Source of the DNA: Chitinophagaceae bacterium
GTDB taxonomy: Bacteria > Bacteroidota > Bacteroidia > Chitinophagales > Chitinophagaceae
Length of the DNA: 41,943 bases
Direction of reading: 5' to 3'
NCBI GenBank assembly: GCA_027486835.1
Contig: JAIXOJ010000077.1
Span: forward strand, 1 to 41,943
Shown piece after piece: positions 33,632 to 41,943 of this stretch. The stretch's first letter is position 1. Every line of letters begins with the position of its first letter. The translations under genes were made by a program, and so were the position numbers. The notes below the pieces were generated by a model that was not told where the DNA came from, ran no database searches, and was given only the letters and a program-made list of their open reading frames with translations.

Positions 33632-35170
33632 TTACTTGATTAAACTAAATATTCTTTTCCACCTTGGGCCATCGCTCCAGCTAAACCAGATAAGCGAGGC
33701 TTTACCCACCACATGCGTTTCTGGAACATAGCCCCAGTAACGGCTATCTTGGCTACGGTGTCTATTATCTCCCATCATCCAGTAATAATTATACTTTGGG
33801 GTGTACGTATTCGTGGCAACCCCATTGATTACATATTTGCCAGGGGCTGATTCTGAAAAGCTATTGTTCTCGTAGTTGGTAATTAATCTTTTGTACAGTG
33901 CGATATTTTCTGGAGTTAAATTGATAGGCACCCCTTTTTTGGGAATGACAATTGGTCCATAATTATCCACATTCCATTTTTTATTTGTTGTATCATTAGG
34001 AAACATGTTTTCATCCGTTCCATCATTTATTATTGGCTGTATGGATTTTACGTTCGGTTGTGCCTTCACTTTCTGATAATTTTCCGAGGTGAGGTTTAGC
34101 ATACAATTCACACCATGACTATTTGTTTCTTCATAATCCTTTTCTTTGTTGTAACGGCCATTGTGTTCATCGTCCACCGCTATCTTAATACCTAAATCCT
34201 TTTCTAAAAAATCATCGGTAAAAGGAGCAGAAAGCGATAATTCATAATCGGTTTGTGAACCAGATGGATGGTACCCGATTGCATCATTAATATATAAAAT
34301 GCCTTTTCTTACTTCCAATTTATCGCCACCCACAGCCACACAACGTTTAATGTAATTGTCAGTTTTATCGTATGGATGAACCAGAATAGGATACGCTGCC
34401 ATCAATGCATCTCTATCACCCTTATATGCACCGCGAAGCACATCATAATAAGGCATTTTACTACCGAAATCAGGTAGATTAATAATGGTATCCCCTGCTG
34501 GAAAATTAAATACCACCACATCGTTTCTTTTTACTTCTACATAGCCGGGCATACGCGTGTAGGGTACTTGAATTGCTTTGGTATATGAGGGGGTTGTGAT
34601 AGAGCCAGGCATGGTATTATGAACAAATGGAAAGGAAATAGGTGTAACGGGGATACGCGGACCATAACTCATTTTGCTAACGAACAAAAAATCGTTGATC
34701 AAGAGCGTACGTTCCATACTACCCGTTGGGATAACATAGGCTTCAAAAACAAAAGTTCTAATTATGGTTGCAGCTACCACGGCAAATACCCCTGCATCTA
34801 TCCATTCGCGGGTGGGCGTTTTCCTATATGCAACTACCACATCTTTTCCGTACCATTTGTCTTCCTTGTTCCAGCCGATATAAGGGAAATACAGAAAAGG
34901 CAAAAAAGTAGCGAGGGAATGATGGATAATATTGAACCGCTTGAAGTGCATTACAAAAATGAGGGTTATCCAAATGGTTACAAATTGGCCAGCAATAGGG
35001 ATCAATTGAATCCAGAACCAAGTTTTTTTAATCTCACATTTTTCGGCAATTAACCAAGTATTGTAAAAGGGAATGAGGGCAAACATGGGGTTCATACCCG
35101 CTTTTTTAAACATGCCAAACATCCCTGCATGCCAACCAATTGTACCTAGAACTAGTAATAGATAACCCAT
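33632..35170 (-). CDS. lepB: Signal peptidase I, long Bacteroidota form
   Basis: A 512-residue membrane serine peptidase that removes signal peptides at the periplasmic face. The N-terminal third holds several hydrophobic segments (GYLLLVLGTIGWHAGMFGM, WFWIQLIPIAGQFVTIW), an extra DUF5684-like region. The catalytic Ser151 lies in YVIPTGSMERTLL and Lys275 in DNYIKRCVAVGGDKLEVR; box E is MMGDNRHRSQDSRYWGYV. A long insertion between boxes (about 295-455) is typical of the phylum. It has a TATTTTTG element 22 bases upstream of the ATG. Confidence 0.95.
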   Translation of the reverse strand: MGYLLLVLGTIGWHAGMFGMFKKAGMNPMFALIPFYNTWLIAEKCEIKKTWFWIQLIPIAGQFVTIWITLIFVMHFKRFNIIHHSLATFLPFLYFPYIGWNKEDKWYGKDVVVAYRKTPTREWIDAGVFAVVAATIIRTFVFEAYVIPTGSMERTLLINDFLFVSKMSYGPRIPVTPISFPFVHNTMPGSITTPSYTKAIQVPYTRMPGYVEVKRNDVVVFNFPAGDTIINLPDFGSKMPYYDVLRGAYKGDRDALMAAYPILVHPYDKTDNYIKRCVAVGGDKLEVRKGILYINDAIGYHPSGSQTDYELSLSAPFTDDFLEKDLGIKIAVDDEHNGRYNKEKDYEETNSHGVNCMLNLTSENYQKVKAQPNVKSIQPIINDGTDENMFPNDTTNKKWNVDNYGPIVIPKKGVPINLTPENIALYKRLITNYENNSFSESAPGKYVINGVATNTYTPKYNYYWMMGDNRHRSQDSRYWGYVPETHVVGKASLIWFSWSDGPRWKRIFSLIK

Positions 35171-35191
35171 AAAAAAAAATTAAGTAGAAAA

Positions 35192-35199
35192 CAAAAATA
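35192..35199 (-). promoter_or_regulatory. Candidate -7 element for lepB
   Basis: The minus strand reads TATTTTTG, matching TAnnTTTG, leaving a leader of about 15 bases. No clear -33 element. Confidence 0.4.
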
Positions 35200-35219
35200 A
35201 TGGTTACACCATCTGAAAT

Positions 35220-35552
35220 GTGTACACACTCATAGGCTTTGGGATGGCATTAACACGAACAACTATTTTCCAATCCAATTTTGACCTCTTGATTGACCAA
35301 AAACCATCTGTTCTATTAACACCAATTTGCTCGAAAAGGGCATCCATCTTTCGAAAGATCGGTAGTATAAATTCATACAGCTTTGACTATTTATGGTCAC
35401 CTATTCCACCCCTTACTTCCCCAATCAGTTTGCTCATTAAGCAACTTATCCGATGCAAAAAAGAAGCTTTAGATGCAATTCAAAATCCATTGCCACAGCA
35501 ACCAAACCTACTGCCTAATGAAAAACCCTTAGTTTTATCCCATGAAAAATAA
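35220..35552 (+). other. Open frame of uncertain status between lepB and gpmI
   Basis: A 110-codon frame fills the gap and overlaps the start of gpmI by 11 bases. Its composition (many Ser, Pro, Leu, Lys) does not resemble a known fold and no family is recognised. It may be a chance frame in an intergenic region; the promoter of gpmI must lie here. Confidence 0.25.
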
Positions 35553-37062
35553 AGCGATATTAATAATTATGGACGGATGGGGGCTTGGACAATCAAAGTC
35601 TGCCGACGCTATCCAAAATGCCAAAGTGCCGTTTGTTTCTTCTTTGTACAGCAAATATCCTAACACCACTTTGGTTACTTGTGGTGAGGAAGTGGGTTTG
35701 CCCGAAGGACAAATGGGCAACAGCGAAGTAGGCCACCTTAACCTTGGGGCGGGTAGAATTGTGTACCAAGAATTACAGCGTATTAATGTTGCCATTCGCA
35801 CTGGTGAACTGGCAGAAAACCCCGCTTTGTTGGCTGCCATTAACTATGCAAAAACAGAAAAAAAACCTTTGCACCTCATTGGTCTGGTGAGCGATGGTGG
35901 CGTACATGCACACACTTCGCACGTTAAGGCGATTGTAAATGTGGCACATGCCCACGGCGTTTCAGAATTGTACCTACATGCTTTTACCGATGGCCGCGAC
36001 TGCGACCCTAAAAGTGGGCTTGGGTTTTTGAATGACGTACAAGCACATCTAAACACTACTGTTGGTGCCATTGCCACCGTTACGGGTAGGTATTATGCCA
36101 TGGATCGAGACAAGCGATGGGAGCGAGTACAGCTCGCGTACGACGCTATGGTTAACGGAACAGGTACTGCCTCGTCTGATGTGTTGGCAACTGTTGCTGA
36201 TTCCTACGAAGCAGGGGTTACCGATGAGTTTATCAAGCCAATTATTAATACTGAATTGGATGGTAAGGGCTTTATTAAAGATGGGGATGCCGTTATCTGT
36301 TTCAATTTTAGAACAGACCGTTGCAGGGAAATTACCCATGTGTTAACCCAAGAAAACCATGCAGATTTGGGTATGCACAAGCTGAATTTGCATTATACCA
36401 CCATGACGGAGTACGACAAAACATTCCAGAATGTACACGTGATGTTTACGAACGACAACCTCACCAATACCCTTGGCGAGGTATTAGCCGCTAACGGTAA
36501 AAAGCAAATTAGGATTGCTGAAACGGAAAAATATCCACACGTTACTTTCTTTTTTAGCGGTGGTAGGGAAAAAGAATTTGAAGGCGAAAGCAGAATAATG
36601 GCTGCAAGCCCTAAAGTGGCTACTTACGATTTGCAACCAGAAATGAGTGCCAATGAATTGGTAGAAAAATTGGTTCCTGAAATTGAACAAGAATCTGCCG
36701 ATTTTATCTGTTTAAATTTTGCTAATGCGGACATGGTGGGCCACACAGGCGTGTTTAGCGCGGTGGTAAAAGCCGTAGAAACCGTAGATGCCTGTGTAGA
36801 AAAAATTGTTACTGCAGCCCTACCCCACGGCTATACCATTTTTTTAACCGCCGACCATGGCAATGCTGACTATATGGTAAACGATGATGGTAGCCCCAAC
36901 ACACAACATTCTTTAAACCTAGTACCCCTTTTTGTAATTGATCAAAACTGGAATGGAACCGTTAAAGCTGGTAAACTAGGCGATATTGCCCCTACTATTT
37001 TAACTGCTATGGGGCTTTCGATACCCAAAGAAATGACGGGCGAGGTGCTAATAAGCGACTAG
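35542..37062 (+). CDS. gpmI: 2,3-bisphosphoglycerate-independent phosphoglycerate mutase
   Basis: A 506-residue alkaline-phosphatase-superfamily enzyme that interconverts 3- and 2-phosphoglycerate in glycolysis using manganese. It begins KAILIIMDGWGLG (metal Asp) and has the phospho-Ser loop QMGNSEVGHLNLGAGR, HAFTDGRDCDPKSG, YYAMDRDKRWER, FNFRTDRCREIT, FFFSGGREKEFEGE, NFANADMVGHTG and TADHGNADYM, all conserved and in order. Length is typical. A hairpin behind it probably ends the transcript. Confidence 0.97.
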   Translation: MKNKAILIIMDGWGLGQSKSADAIQNAKVPFVSSLYSKYPNTTLVTCGEEVGLPEGQMGNSEVGHLNLGAGRIVYQELQRINVAIRTGELAENPALLAAINYAKTEKKPLHLIGLVSDGGVHAHTSHVKAIVNVAHAHGVSELYLHAFTDGRDCDPKSGLGFLNDVQAHLNTTVGAIATVTGRYYAMDRDKRWERVQLAYDAMVNGTGTASSDVLATVADSYEAGVTDEFIKPIINTELDGKGFIKDGDAVICFNFRTDRCREITHVLTQENHADLGMHKLNLHYTTMTEYDKTFQNVHVMFTNDNLTNTLGEVLAANGKKQIRIAETEKYPHVTFFFSGGREKEFEGESRIMAASPKVATYDLQPEMSANELVEKLVPEIEQESADFICLNFANADMVGHTGVFSAVVKAVETVDACVEKIVTAALPHGYTIFLTADHGNADYMVNDDGSPNTQHSLNLVPLFVIDQNWNGTVKAGKLGDIAPTILTAMGLSIPKEMTGEVLISD

Positions 37063-37095
37063 ACTATTAATATTTTATTTTCAAAGTTGACGAAT

Positions 37096-37144
37096 AAAGG
37101 CATGATATATCTGATTAGATGGTATCATGCCTTTAAACTTTGCA
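37096..37144 (+). terminator. Probable terminator after gpmI
   Basis: AAAGGCATGATA (37096-37107) is the exact reverse complement of TATCATGCCTTT (37133-37144), with a 25-base loop. The T run is short, so this is less certain. Confidence 0.5.
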
Positions 37145-37217
37145 GTAATCTGAATCATTGTTGTAGCCTGCCAACTGATACTATTGCCAGTCAAATACTG
37201 TCATACCATTTAATGCT

Positions 37218-37240
37218 GGTGCAAAAAAGTTTTTCGCATT
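37218..37240. repeat. Half copy of the 91-bp element
   Basis: GGTGCAAAAAAGTTTTTCGC matches the left end of the 91-bp family; no right end was found. The gap to 37616 also contains CCCCTCTTGAGGAGTGCC at about 37384-37401 followed by a GGGCGGGGTGG run, another palindromic, repeat-like string, and CACAGAG-type low-complexity sequence at 37285-37330. No gene was recognised in it. Confidence 0.55.
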
Positions 37241-37616
37241 TTCTATTGTTAGGTTATTGGTACTCGAAGTATTTCAAAACGTGGCACAGAGAAGGCAGAG
37301 GGTTACACTGAGTTGTTGACCTCTGTGGATCTACTTTATAACTTCTTTGAAAAAGTCGGTTTCTAAATACTCGGTAGGCAATTCCCCTCTTGAGGAGTGC
37401 CCGTAGGGCGGGGTGGTAATTCCGCACAAGTTATACAACTAGGAAACATTGGCTCTTAATCTCTTACGCTGTGAAACCTCGGTGGTACGCTGCGTAATAA
37501 CAAATTTCACCAATTCATTTTTTGGAGGAGGCATATCAAAATAGGTGTAACCATTTTTTATGCGTTACTTATTTCCTCCCCAATAATCTAAAAAGACAAC
37601 CACATTTTTGCATACC

Positions 37617-38384
37617 ATGAATAATAAAAATTACAGCATTAGCCCTTTTACTATAGAAATGAAAATGGCCGCCGATGGCGCATACATGAACAAGTATGTA
37701 CGGCTGATGAACACATTTTTTGAATTGGACATTACCCAACTGCGCCAATCAGTGAAAAAAGCCAAGCGGGAAAAAGGCTTGAGTGTGTCTGTATTGGCCT
37801 GCTTAATGTATGGCTACGCTCGGGCATTGGATAAAAACAAAGAAGCACTGGCCATGCGGGGGCGAGGGAGCAAACTGTATGCTTTTGAAGATGCAGATTT
37901 ATTTTTTCCCGTAAGAATTAAAACCACCGACAACCAACGCCTGCTTTGGTGCAAGATCATTAGGGCAGCTAACCGAAAAACGGTTCAGGAACTGGATGAA
38001 GCAATTAAACAAGCCACCACTATGACCAAGAAAATAACCCAAGCAGAGCGCATCTTTTTTAAACTGCCCAACCGCATTCGCTATTGGTTTTACGATTACA
38101 TGATGGGCAATCCGCTGATGCGCAAAGCCAACGGCGGCAATGTGTATTTCAGTTCATTAATGCAGGCCGGCATCGGCAATCTCTGGTACGGCACGCCCAG
38201 CCATTTCCACTCCACAGGCATGTTCATTGGCATGTACAAAGAAGTAGCCGACACGCCCGACAGTACCGAAAAACGAAGCATCCTCGGCGTAAGCTGTTCG
38301 CTAGATCATGTGATTTCCGATGGTGCCACTTTGGCGAAGATTTATAAAGATTTCGTTTCAGAAATAAACCAATTGGTGTTGTAG
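37617..38384 (+). CDS. E2-like acyltransferase catalytic-domain protein
   Basis: A 255-residue protein from the ATG at 37617 (a longer frame begins with TTG). It resembles the catalytic domain of 2-oxoacid dehydrogenase E2 enzymes: MNTFFELDITQLRQSVKKAK, an N-terminal helix pair SVSVLACLMYGYARAL, and near the end the motif SLDHVISDGATLAKIYKDF, matching the active-site DHxxxDG. Lipoyl and peripheral-subunit-binding domains are absent, so it cannot act as a normal E2 scaffold. It may be a free CoA-dependent acyltransferase. The chloramphenicol acetyltransferase fold is shared, but the substrate is unknown. Confidence 0.8.
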   Translation: MNNKNYSISPFTIEMKMAADGAYMNKYVRLMNTFFELDITQLRQSVKKAKREKGLSVSVLACLMYGYARALDKNKEALAMRGRGSKLYAFEDADLFFPVRIKTTDNQRLLWCKIIRAANRKTVQELDEAIKQATTMTKKITQAERIFFKLPNRIRYWFYDYMMGNPLMRKANGGNVYFSSLMQAGIGNLWYGTPSHFHSTGMFIGMYKEVADTPDSTEKRSILGVSCSLDHVISDGATLAKIYKDFVSEINQLVL

Positions 38385-38542
38385 AGAAGTAGTGGGGGAT
38401 TAAAGTTTGGTAATAAGATGCACCAGTGTTGAGGGGGAGGAAAACATGCAAGACTTATAAACGACTTTATAAATAAATTGTAGCCAAAAAACACTTTTAG
38501 ACATTTGTCCAGTTGATAGCTTTTGTGTTCTATCACTTTTGC

Positions 38543-38566
38543 ACCGTAAATAAAAATAATTACGGT
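38543..38566. promoter_or_regulatory. Inverted repeat abutting a start codon
   Basis: ACCGTAA (38543-38549) and TTACGGT (38560-38566) form a perfect 7-bp inverted repeat with a 10-base A/T spacer, directly before the ATG at 38567. CTTTTGCACC just upstream resembles a promoter -7 region. It could be an operator or an mRNA hairpin at the ribosome site. Confidence 0.45.
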
Positions 38567-39022
38567 ATGAAAAAAAATCTTCTTTTGGCTTTTACACTTT
38601 TTATGGCAAGTGTGGCCTTCGCACAGGACAAGTTTCCTAAACAAACGCTAAGTATAAACGCTTTTAGAAACCCTTCTATCGGTGTGGAATACCAACGAAA
38701 ACAAGTTTCCATACACGCAGGGTATTATCTCACCAACTTTGAAAGTGATGTAACCACTGAGTTTTTAAAAGCAGGGGTTATTTATTGGTTTCTTCCCAGT
38801 GGCAAAATGGAAATTCCTTCTTCATTTTATGGGGGGCTGTCTTACCTGCGTGGTAGAACAAGAGATTACAAAGACAAAAATGCTTTGGGTATGGAGGCAG
38901 GATATCGTTGGTATGCCTGGAAAGGGCTAAACCTGAGAATTGGCATCATTGCCTTAGCAGCAGAAGGACAGGACGTGAAAATAAATCCAACGCCAAGCAT
39001 TAGTTATTCCTTTAAATTTTAA
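38567..39022 (+). CDS. Small exported beta-barrel protein
   Basis: A 151-residue protein from the ATG at 38567, which begins a signal peptide (KKNLLLAFTLFMASVAFAQ); a longer frame upstream would cross the inverted repeat. The mature part shows alternating aromatic strands (IGVEYQRKQVSIHAGYYL, FYGGLSYLRGRTRDY, MEAGYRWYAWKGLNLRIGI) and ends SISYSFKF, a C-terminal Phe as in outer-membrane barrels. No specific family is recognised. The DUF4386 gene follows after 6 bases, making an operon. Confidence 0.8.
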   Translation: MKKNLLLAFTLFMASVAFAQDKFPKQTLSINAFRNPSIGVEYQRKQVSIHAGYYLTNFESDVTTEFLKAGVIYWFLPSGKMEIPSSFYGGLSYLRGRTRDYKDKNALGMEAGYRWYAWKGLNLRIGIIALAAEGQDVKINPTPSISYSFKF

Positions 39023-39028
39023 TCTCCT

Positions 39029-39718
39029 ATGAAAACAGAAAAAACTATTGGTATTTTACTCATTATTGGTGCAATAGGCGTACTTATCCCCTACACCATT
39101 TTGACAATCATTTTTGACTATCCCAACATTTTAAGACAAGATGCAGGGATGATATTGACGAAATTCCACGAAGGGGGAAATCCTTTAATCTGGACTTGGT
39201 GGGCTTTTGCCATATTGGGTTTACCGCTTTTAGAAGCATACGTTTTGCTAGGCCAGAAATTAGAACAAAAGTTTTACTTCGTTCGCTGGGCTACTACTTT
39301 AGGCGTAATTGGCTTGTTGGTGCAAATGATTGGATTATTACGTTGGACTTTTGTGGTTCCTGTTTTAGCCAACAATTTTATATCGGGTAATGAAATGGTA
39401 AAAGAAGCGAGCAAAGTTGCTTTTCAAGTGGTGCACCAATATGGCGGAGTAATATTAGGAGAACATATTGGACAATTGTTTACCATTTTTTGGACAATAA
39501 TGATGACATCAGCTTTTGCCCAACTCCATTTATTTCCTAAATGGACCATTTGGCTCGGCTATATTTCTTCAGCCATTTATCTGCTTGCACAAACAGAACT
39601 TTTTGCTACAGTAATGCCTAATATTCCCGTTATTGGTTTTGCTGGTTTCTTAGGCAGTACACTATGGATTGTATGGTTAATTGTTATTGGCATTAAACTA
39701 GTTCAAAAAAAACAATAA
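39029..39718 (+). CDS. DUF4386-family integral membrane protein
   Basis: A 229-residue protein with about six hydrophobic helices: IGILLIIGAIGVLIPYTIL, WAFAILGLPLLEAYVLLG, WATTLGVIGLLVQMIGLL, a long central helix pair around GGVILGEHIGQLFTIFWTI, KWTIWLGYISSAIYLLAQ, and GFLGSTLWIVWLIVIGIKL. This arrangement fits DUF4386, a family of unknown function. It starts 6 bases after the small barrel protein and probably shares its transcript. Confidence 0.85.
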   Translation: MKTEKTIGILLIIGAIGVLIPYTILTIIFDYPNILRQDAGMILTKFHEGGNPLIWTWWAFAILGLPLLEAYVLLGQKLEQKFYFVRWATTLGVIGLLVQMIGLLRWTFVVPVLANNFISGNEMVKEASKVAFQVVHQYGGVILGEHIGQLFTIFWTIMMTSAFAQLHLFPKWTIWLGYISSAIYLLAQTELFATVMPNIPVIGFAGFLGSTLWIVWLIVIGIKLVQKKQ

Positions 39719-39836
39719 GTTTTCGAAAACCGTATTGGTTTGTGTAGAATTATATGTATGATTGTATTTGTAAAACAAGTGTAAAACAACAAATAAACCT
39801 TTGACAACTTTATCAGCCGTACACAAAATTTTGAAA

Positions 39837-41426
39837 ATGAAAAAAGTGCTTCTTCTACTAATTATCAGTTTTACAACCCTCGTCCAAACGATAAAAGCAC
39901 AAAGCCTTTATTTTCCTCCACTTAGTAGCACGGCAAATTGGGACACCATTTCTCCAGCCTCATTAGGGTGGTGCTTACATAAAATTGACACTTTGTATGA
40001 CTATTTGCAGCAGCAGGATACAAAAGGTTTTATTGTGCTGAAAGATGGAAAAATAGTGTTGGAAAAATACTTTGGTTCGTTTACAAAAGATAGTCTTTGG
40101 TATTGGGCATCTGCTGGTAAAACAATTACTTCCTTTCTAATAGGCAAAGCCCAAGAAGAAAAATATTTATCTCTAAAAGATACTTCGGCTAAATATCTAG
40201 GGGCAGGTTGGACAAATTGCACCACAAATCAAGAAAACAAAATCAGTATTCGCCACCAGCTTACCATGACATCTGGACTTGACGATGGCGTGCCAGACAA
40301 TCATTGCACCATTGATACTTGCTTAAACTATTTAGCAAGCCCTGGCACACGGTGGGCTTATCACAATGCCCCTTACACGCTGTTAGAAAAAGTGATTACA
40401 ACAGCCACTGGTAAACCAATAAACACGTACACCCAAACTGCACTAAAGGCAAAAACAGGCATAACGGGTGCATGGGCATTTAGTGGTTATGATAATGTAT
40501 TTTACAGCAAAGCAAGGAGTATGGCTCGTTTCGGATTATTAATGCAAAACAATTGCATTTGGAATAAAGACACTTTGCTGCACGATACATCCTACATCCG
40601 TCAGATGACGAACACTTCACAAAATTTAAATCTTTCTTATGGTTATTTGTGGTGGTTAAATGGAAAAGCTTCTTACATGGCCCCCACTTTTCAATTTGTT
40701 TTTCCAGGTTCTTTTGCGCCTTCTGCCCCTAGCGATATGTTTGCGGCACTTGGAAAGAACGGGCAGATAGTGTGTGTTTCTAAAAGTGCAGGATTGGTAG
40801 TAGTAAGGATGGGCAATCAAGCTAGTAGCGGCGAAGTGCCCACACAATTTTGCAATAAAATATGGGAAAAGTTAAATGCAGCAATGTGTAGTACATTGCC
40901 TGTGGAATTAGTAAACTTTACTGCCAAACAAACTTCGGATAATAGCATTCTACTCAGTTGGCAAACAGCCACAGAAACCAATAATGCCTACTTTGAAATA
41001 CAAAAAAGCATCGATGGAGGTCAATTTAGCTCAGTGGGACGAATTAAGTCAAAAGGAAATACTACCGCAAAACAATCCTATAGCTATGAGGACAATCTGG
41101 GTAGTAATAGACCAAAAAAAATATATTACCGACTAAAAATGGTGGACAAAAACTATAATACCACCTATGCTAAGGTGATTGAAATAAATGCCAAATGGAG
41201 GTCGGCGGATTTTAGAATATTTCCAAACCCTGCAAATACTGAGTTGACCATTTTCTTGTCATCATCCGACAAAGCGGAAATTGAAATTTCAAATGCAATG
41301 GGTAAATTAATTATGAAAAATGGCAACAAAACCAAGATTGACATTTCTACCCTTTCAAAAGGACTTTACTTTATTAATGTGAAACAAGGAGAAACGCGAG
41401 GTACTCAAAAATTCATTAAAGAATAA
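39837..41426 (+). CDS. Secreted serine hydrolase (beta-lactamase class C type) with T9SS sorting domain
   Basis: A 529-residue protein from the ATG at 39837, which begins the signal peptide KKVLLLLIISFTTLVQTIKA. The serine hydrolase domain has the SxxK motif WASAGKTITSF (Ser92, Lys95) and the YxN motif WAYHNAPYTLLEKVI. A fibronectin-like segment follows (LPVELVNFTAKQ, LLSWQTATETNNAYFEIQKS), then a type A T9SS C-terminal domain (FRIFPNPANTELTIFL, ISTLSKGLYFINVKQGE, TQKFIKE). It should be exported across the outer membrane by the type IX system. The substrate is unknown; peptidase, esterase or penicillin-binding activity are all possible. Confidence 0.9.
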   Translation: MKKVLLLLIISFTTLVQTIKAQSLYFPPLSSTANWDTISPASLGWCLHKIDTLYDYLQQQDTKGFIVLKDGKIVLEKYFGSFTKDSLWYWASAGKTITSFLIGKAQEEKYLSLKDTSAKYLGAGWTNCTTNQENKISIRHQLTMTSGLDDGVPDNHCTIDTCLNYLASPGTRWAYHNAPYTLLEKVITTATGKPINTYTQTALKAKTGITGAWAFSGYDNVFYSKARSMARFGLLMQNNCIWNKDTLLHDTSYIRQMTNTSQNLNLSYGYLWWLNGKASYMAPTFQFVFPGSFAPSAPSDMFAALGKNGQIVCVSKSAGLVVVRMGNQASSGEVPTQFCNKIWEKLNAAMCSTLPVELVNFTAKQTSDNSILLSWQTATETNNAYFEIQKSIDGGQFSSVGRIKSKGNTTAKQSYSYEDNLGSNRPKKIYYRLKMVDKNYNTTYAKVIEINAKWRSADFRIFPNPANTELTIFLSSSDKAEIEISNAMGKLIMKNGNKTKIDISTLSKGLYFINVKQGETRGTQKFIKE

Positions 41427-41480
41427 ATACAGCCCACAAAAACCCGATAACTATCTAGTATTTTGGCTGCTATTATTAGG

Positions 41481-41571
41481 GGTGCAAAAAAGTTTTTCGT
41501 TTTGCCCCTCGCCGTTGGAGAGGGGTTGGGGGTGAGGTTTAGCTAATAACTGCGAAAAACTTTTATGCACC
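41481..41571. mobile_element. MITE-like 91-bp element, copy 3
   Basis: The left end GGTGCAAAAAAGTTTTTCG and the right end CGAAAAACTTTTATGCACC are inverted repeats matching at 18 of 19 positions, around GCCCCTCGCCGTTGGAGAGG and GGTTGGGGGTGAGG. It has the same length and orientation as the copy at 12920-13010. Confidence 0.8.
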
Positions 41572-41597
41572 CTCCAATTGAGGTGTAATGTCCATTT

Positions 41598-41632
41598 AAA
41601 CCTTCCGAAAGTCAACAACTTTCGGAAGGTTT
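41598..41632. terminator. Hairpin, possible terminator
   Basis: AAACCTTCCGAAAGT pairs perfectly over 15 bases with ACTTTCGGAAGGTTT around a CAACA loop. There is no long T run; it may serve the hydrolase gene ending at 41426 or be part of a repeat. Confidence 0.5.
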
Positions 41633-41754
41633 ATACCTAATACTCCCCCATTTTGTAAGTAAAGAGACAGTTTTCAGTTAACCCCGCATACCAAGCTATT
41701 TTAATGGTATGCGTTTGGTTCAAAAAGTCATACTTACAGCGCTAAGAACTGTTT

Positions 41755-41943
41755 ACTGGACGACAAGAATGGTACGCTGGACGACAAGAATGGTACACTG
41801 GACGAAAAGAATGGTACGCTGGACGAAAAGAATGGTACGCTGGACGACAAGAATGGTACGCTGGACGACAAGAATGGTACGCTGGACGACAAGAATGGTG
41901 CACTGGACGACAAGAATGGTACGCTGGACGACAAGAATGGTAC
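41755..41943. repeat. 21-bp tandem array reaching the window edge
   Basis: Nine units of 21 bases, CTGGACGACAAGAATGGTACG with small changes (C/A at one position, ACG/ACA/GCA at the end), starting at 41755. The array is cut by the window end. Translated frames give seven-residue repeats, but no start-containing gene was found around it. Confidence 0.95.

Noticed and set aside
41734-41934. A 66-codon minus-strand frame rich in SSS and VPFL
   Set aside because: It is produced by the 21-bp array and has no gene context.

Overview
The window looks like a Bacteroidota chromosome, most likely Chitinophagaceae or a near relative. The reasons are low GC, the near absence of Shine-Dalgarno sites, promoter-like TAnnTTTG elements, a DUF5686/CarboxypepD_reg barrel protein, Rhs proteins of the 'HLGN...YYPFGL' type, an LVIVD lipoprotein, a signal peptidase I with a long extra N-terminal region, and a T9SS-sorted serine hydrolase. 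The genus is inference. No rRNA, tRNA, CRISPR array, prophage or complete insertion sequence was recognised.

Region 1 (about 1-5100) is accessory. Read on the minus strand it holds a decayed Rhs C-terminus, a C39/papain-like cysteine-peptidase tip, a tightly coupled exported protein (candidate immunity), and then two further orphan immunity-like genes, one of them SUKH-like. Each immunity-like gene is followed by a degraded remnant of the same REP-associated (Y1/RAYT) transposase C-terminus, so the order is gene-remnant, three times over. The Rhs frame and the peptidase frame join if one base is added to an A5 run at 4008-4012.

Region 2 (5169-10830) is minus-strand housekeeping: an orphan OmpR-type regulator, an exported SGNH hydrolase, adenine deaminase and an acyl-CoA synthetase. 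Region 3 (10864-14045) is mostly non-coding. It has a 202-bp tandem duplication, a TonB gene, three tandem arrays with a period of 21 or 42 bp, and several copies of a ~91-bp MITE-like element. Region 4 (14046-18557) has a PhoR/PhoB-like pair, a large exported protein with a possible clan-CD peptidase end, and a MmcQ/YjbR protein. Region 5 (18742-24617) has a DUF5686 protein, an LVIVD lipoprotein with a small exported partner, and a small exported hydrophobic peptide.

Region 6 (24693-37062) is core metabolism and cell biology: glutathione peroxidase, a beta-helix lipoprotein, ComF, a MutS-like ATPase, pyruvate dehydrogenase E1 alpha, a run of TPR protein, lumazine synthase and CCG-domain protein, an EVE protein, cytidine deaminase, signal peptidase I and phosphoglycerate mutase. 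Region 7 (37063-41943) has an E2-like acyltransferase domain protein, a small barrel protein, a DUF4386 membrane protein, a T9SS serine hydrolase, another complete 91-bp element, and a 21-bp tandem array that runs off the window.

The signals that the genes do not explain are the alternating immunity/transposase-remnant layout, five unrelated arrays sharing a 21-bp base period, the 91-bp inverted-repeat element family, and G-free TAACA-type leaders placed directly before three start codons.
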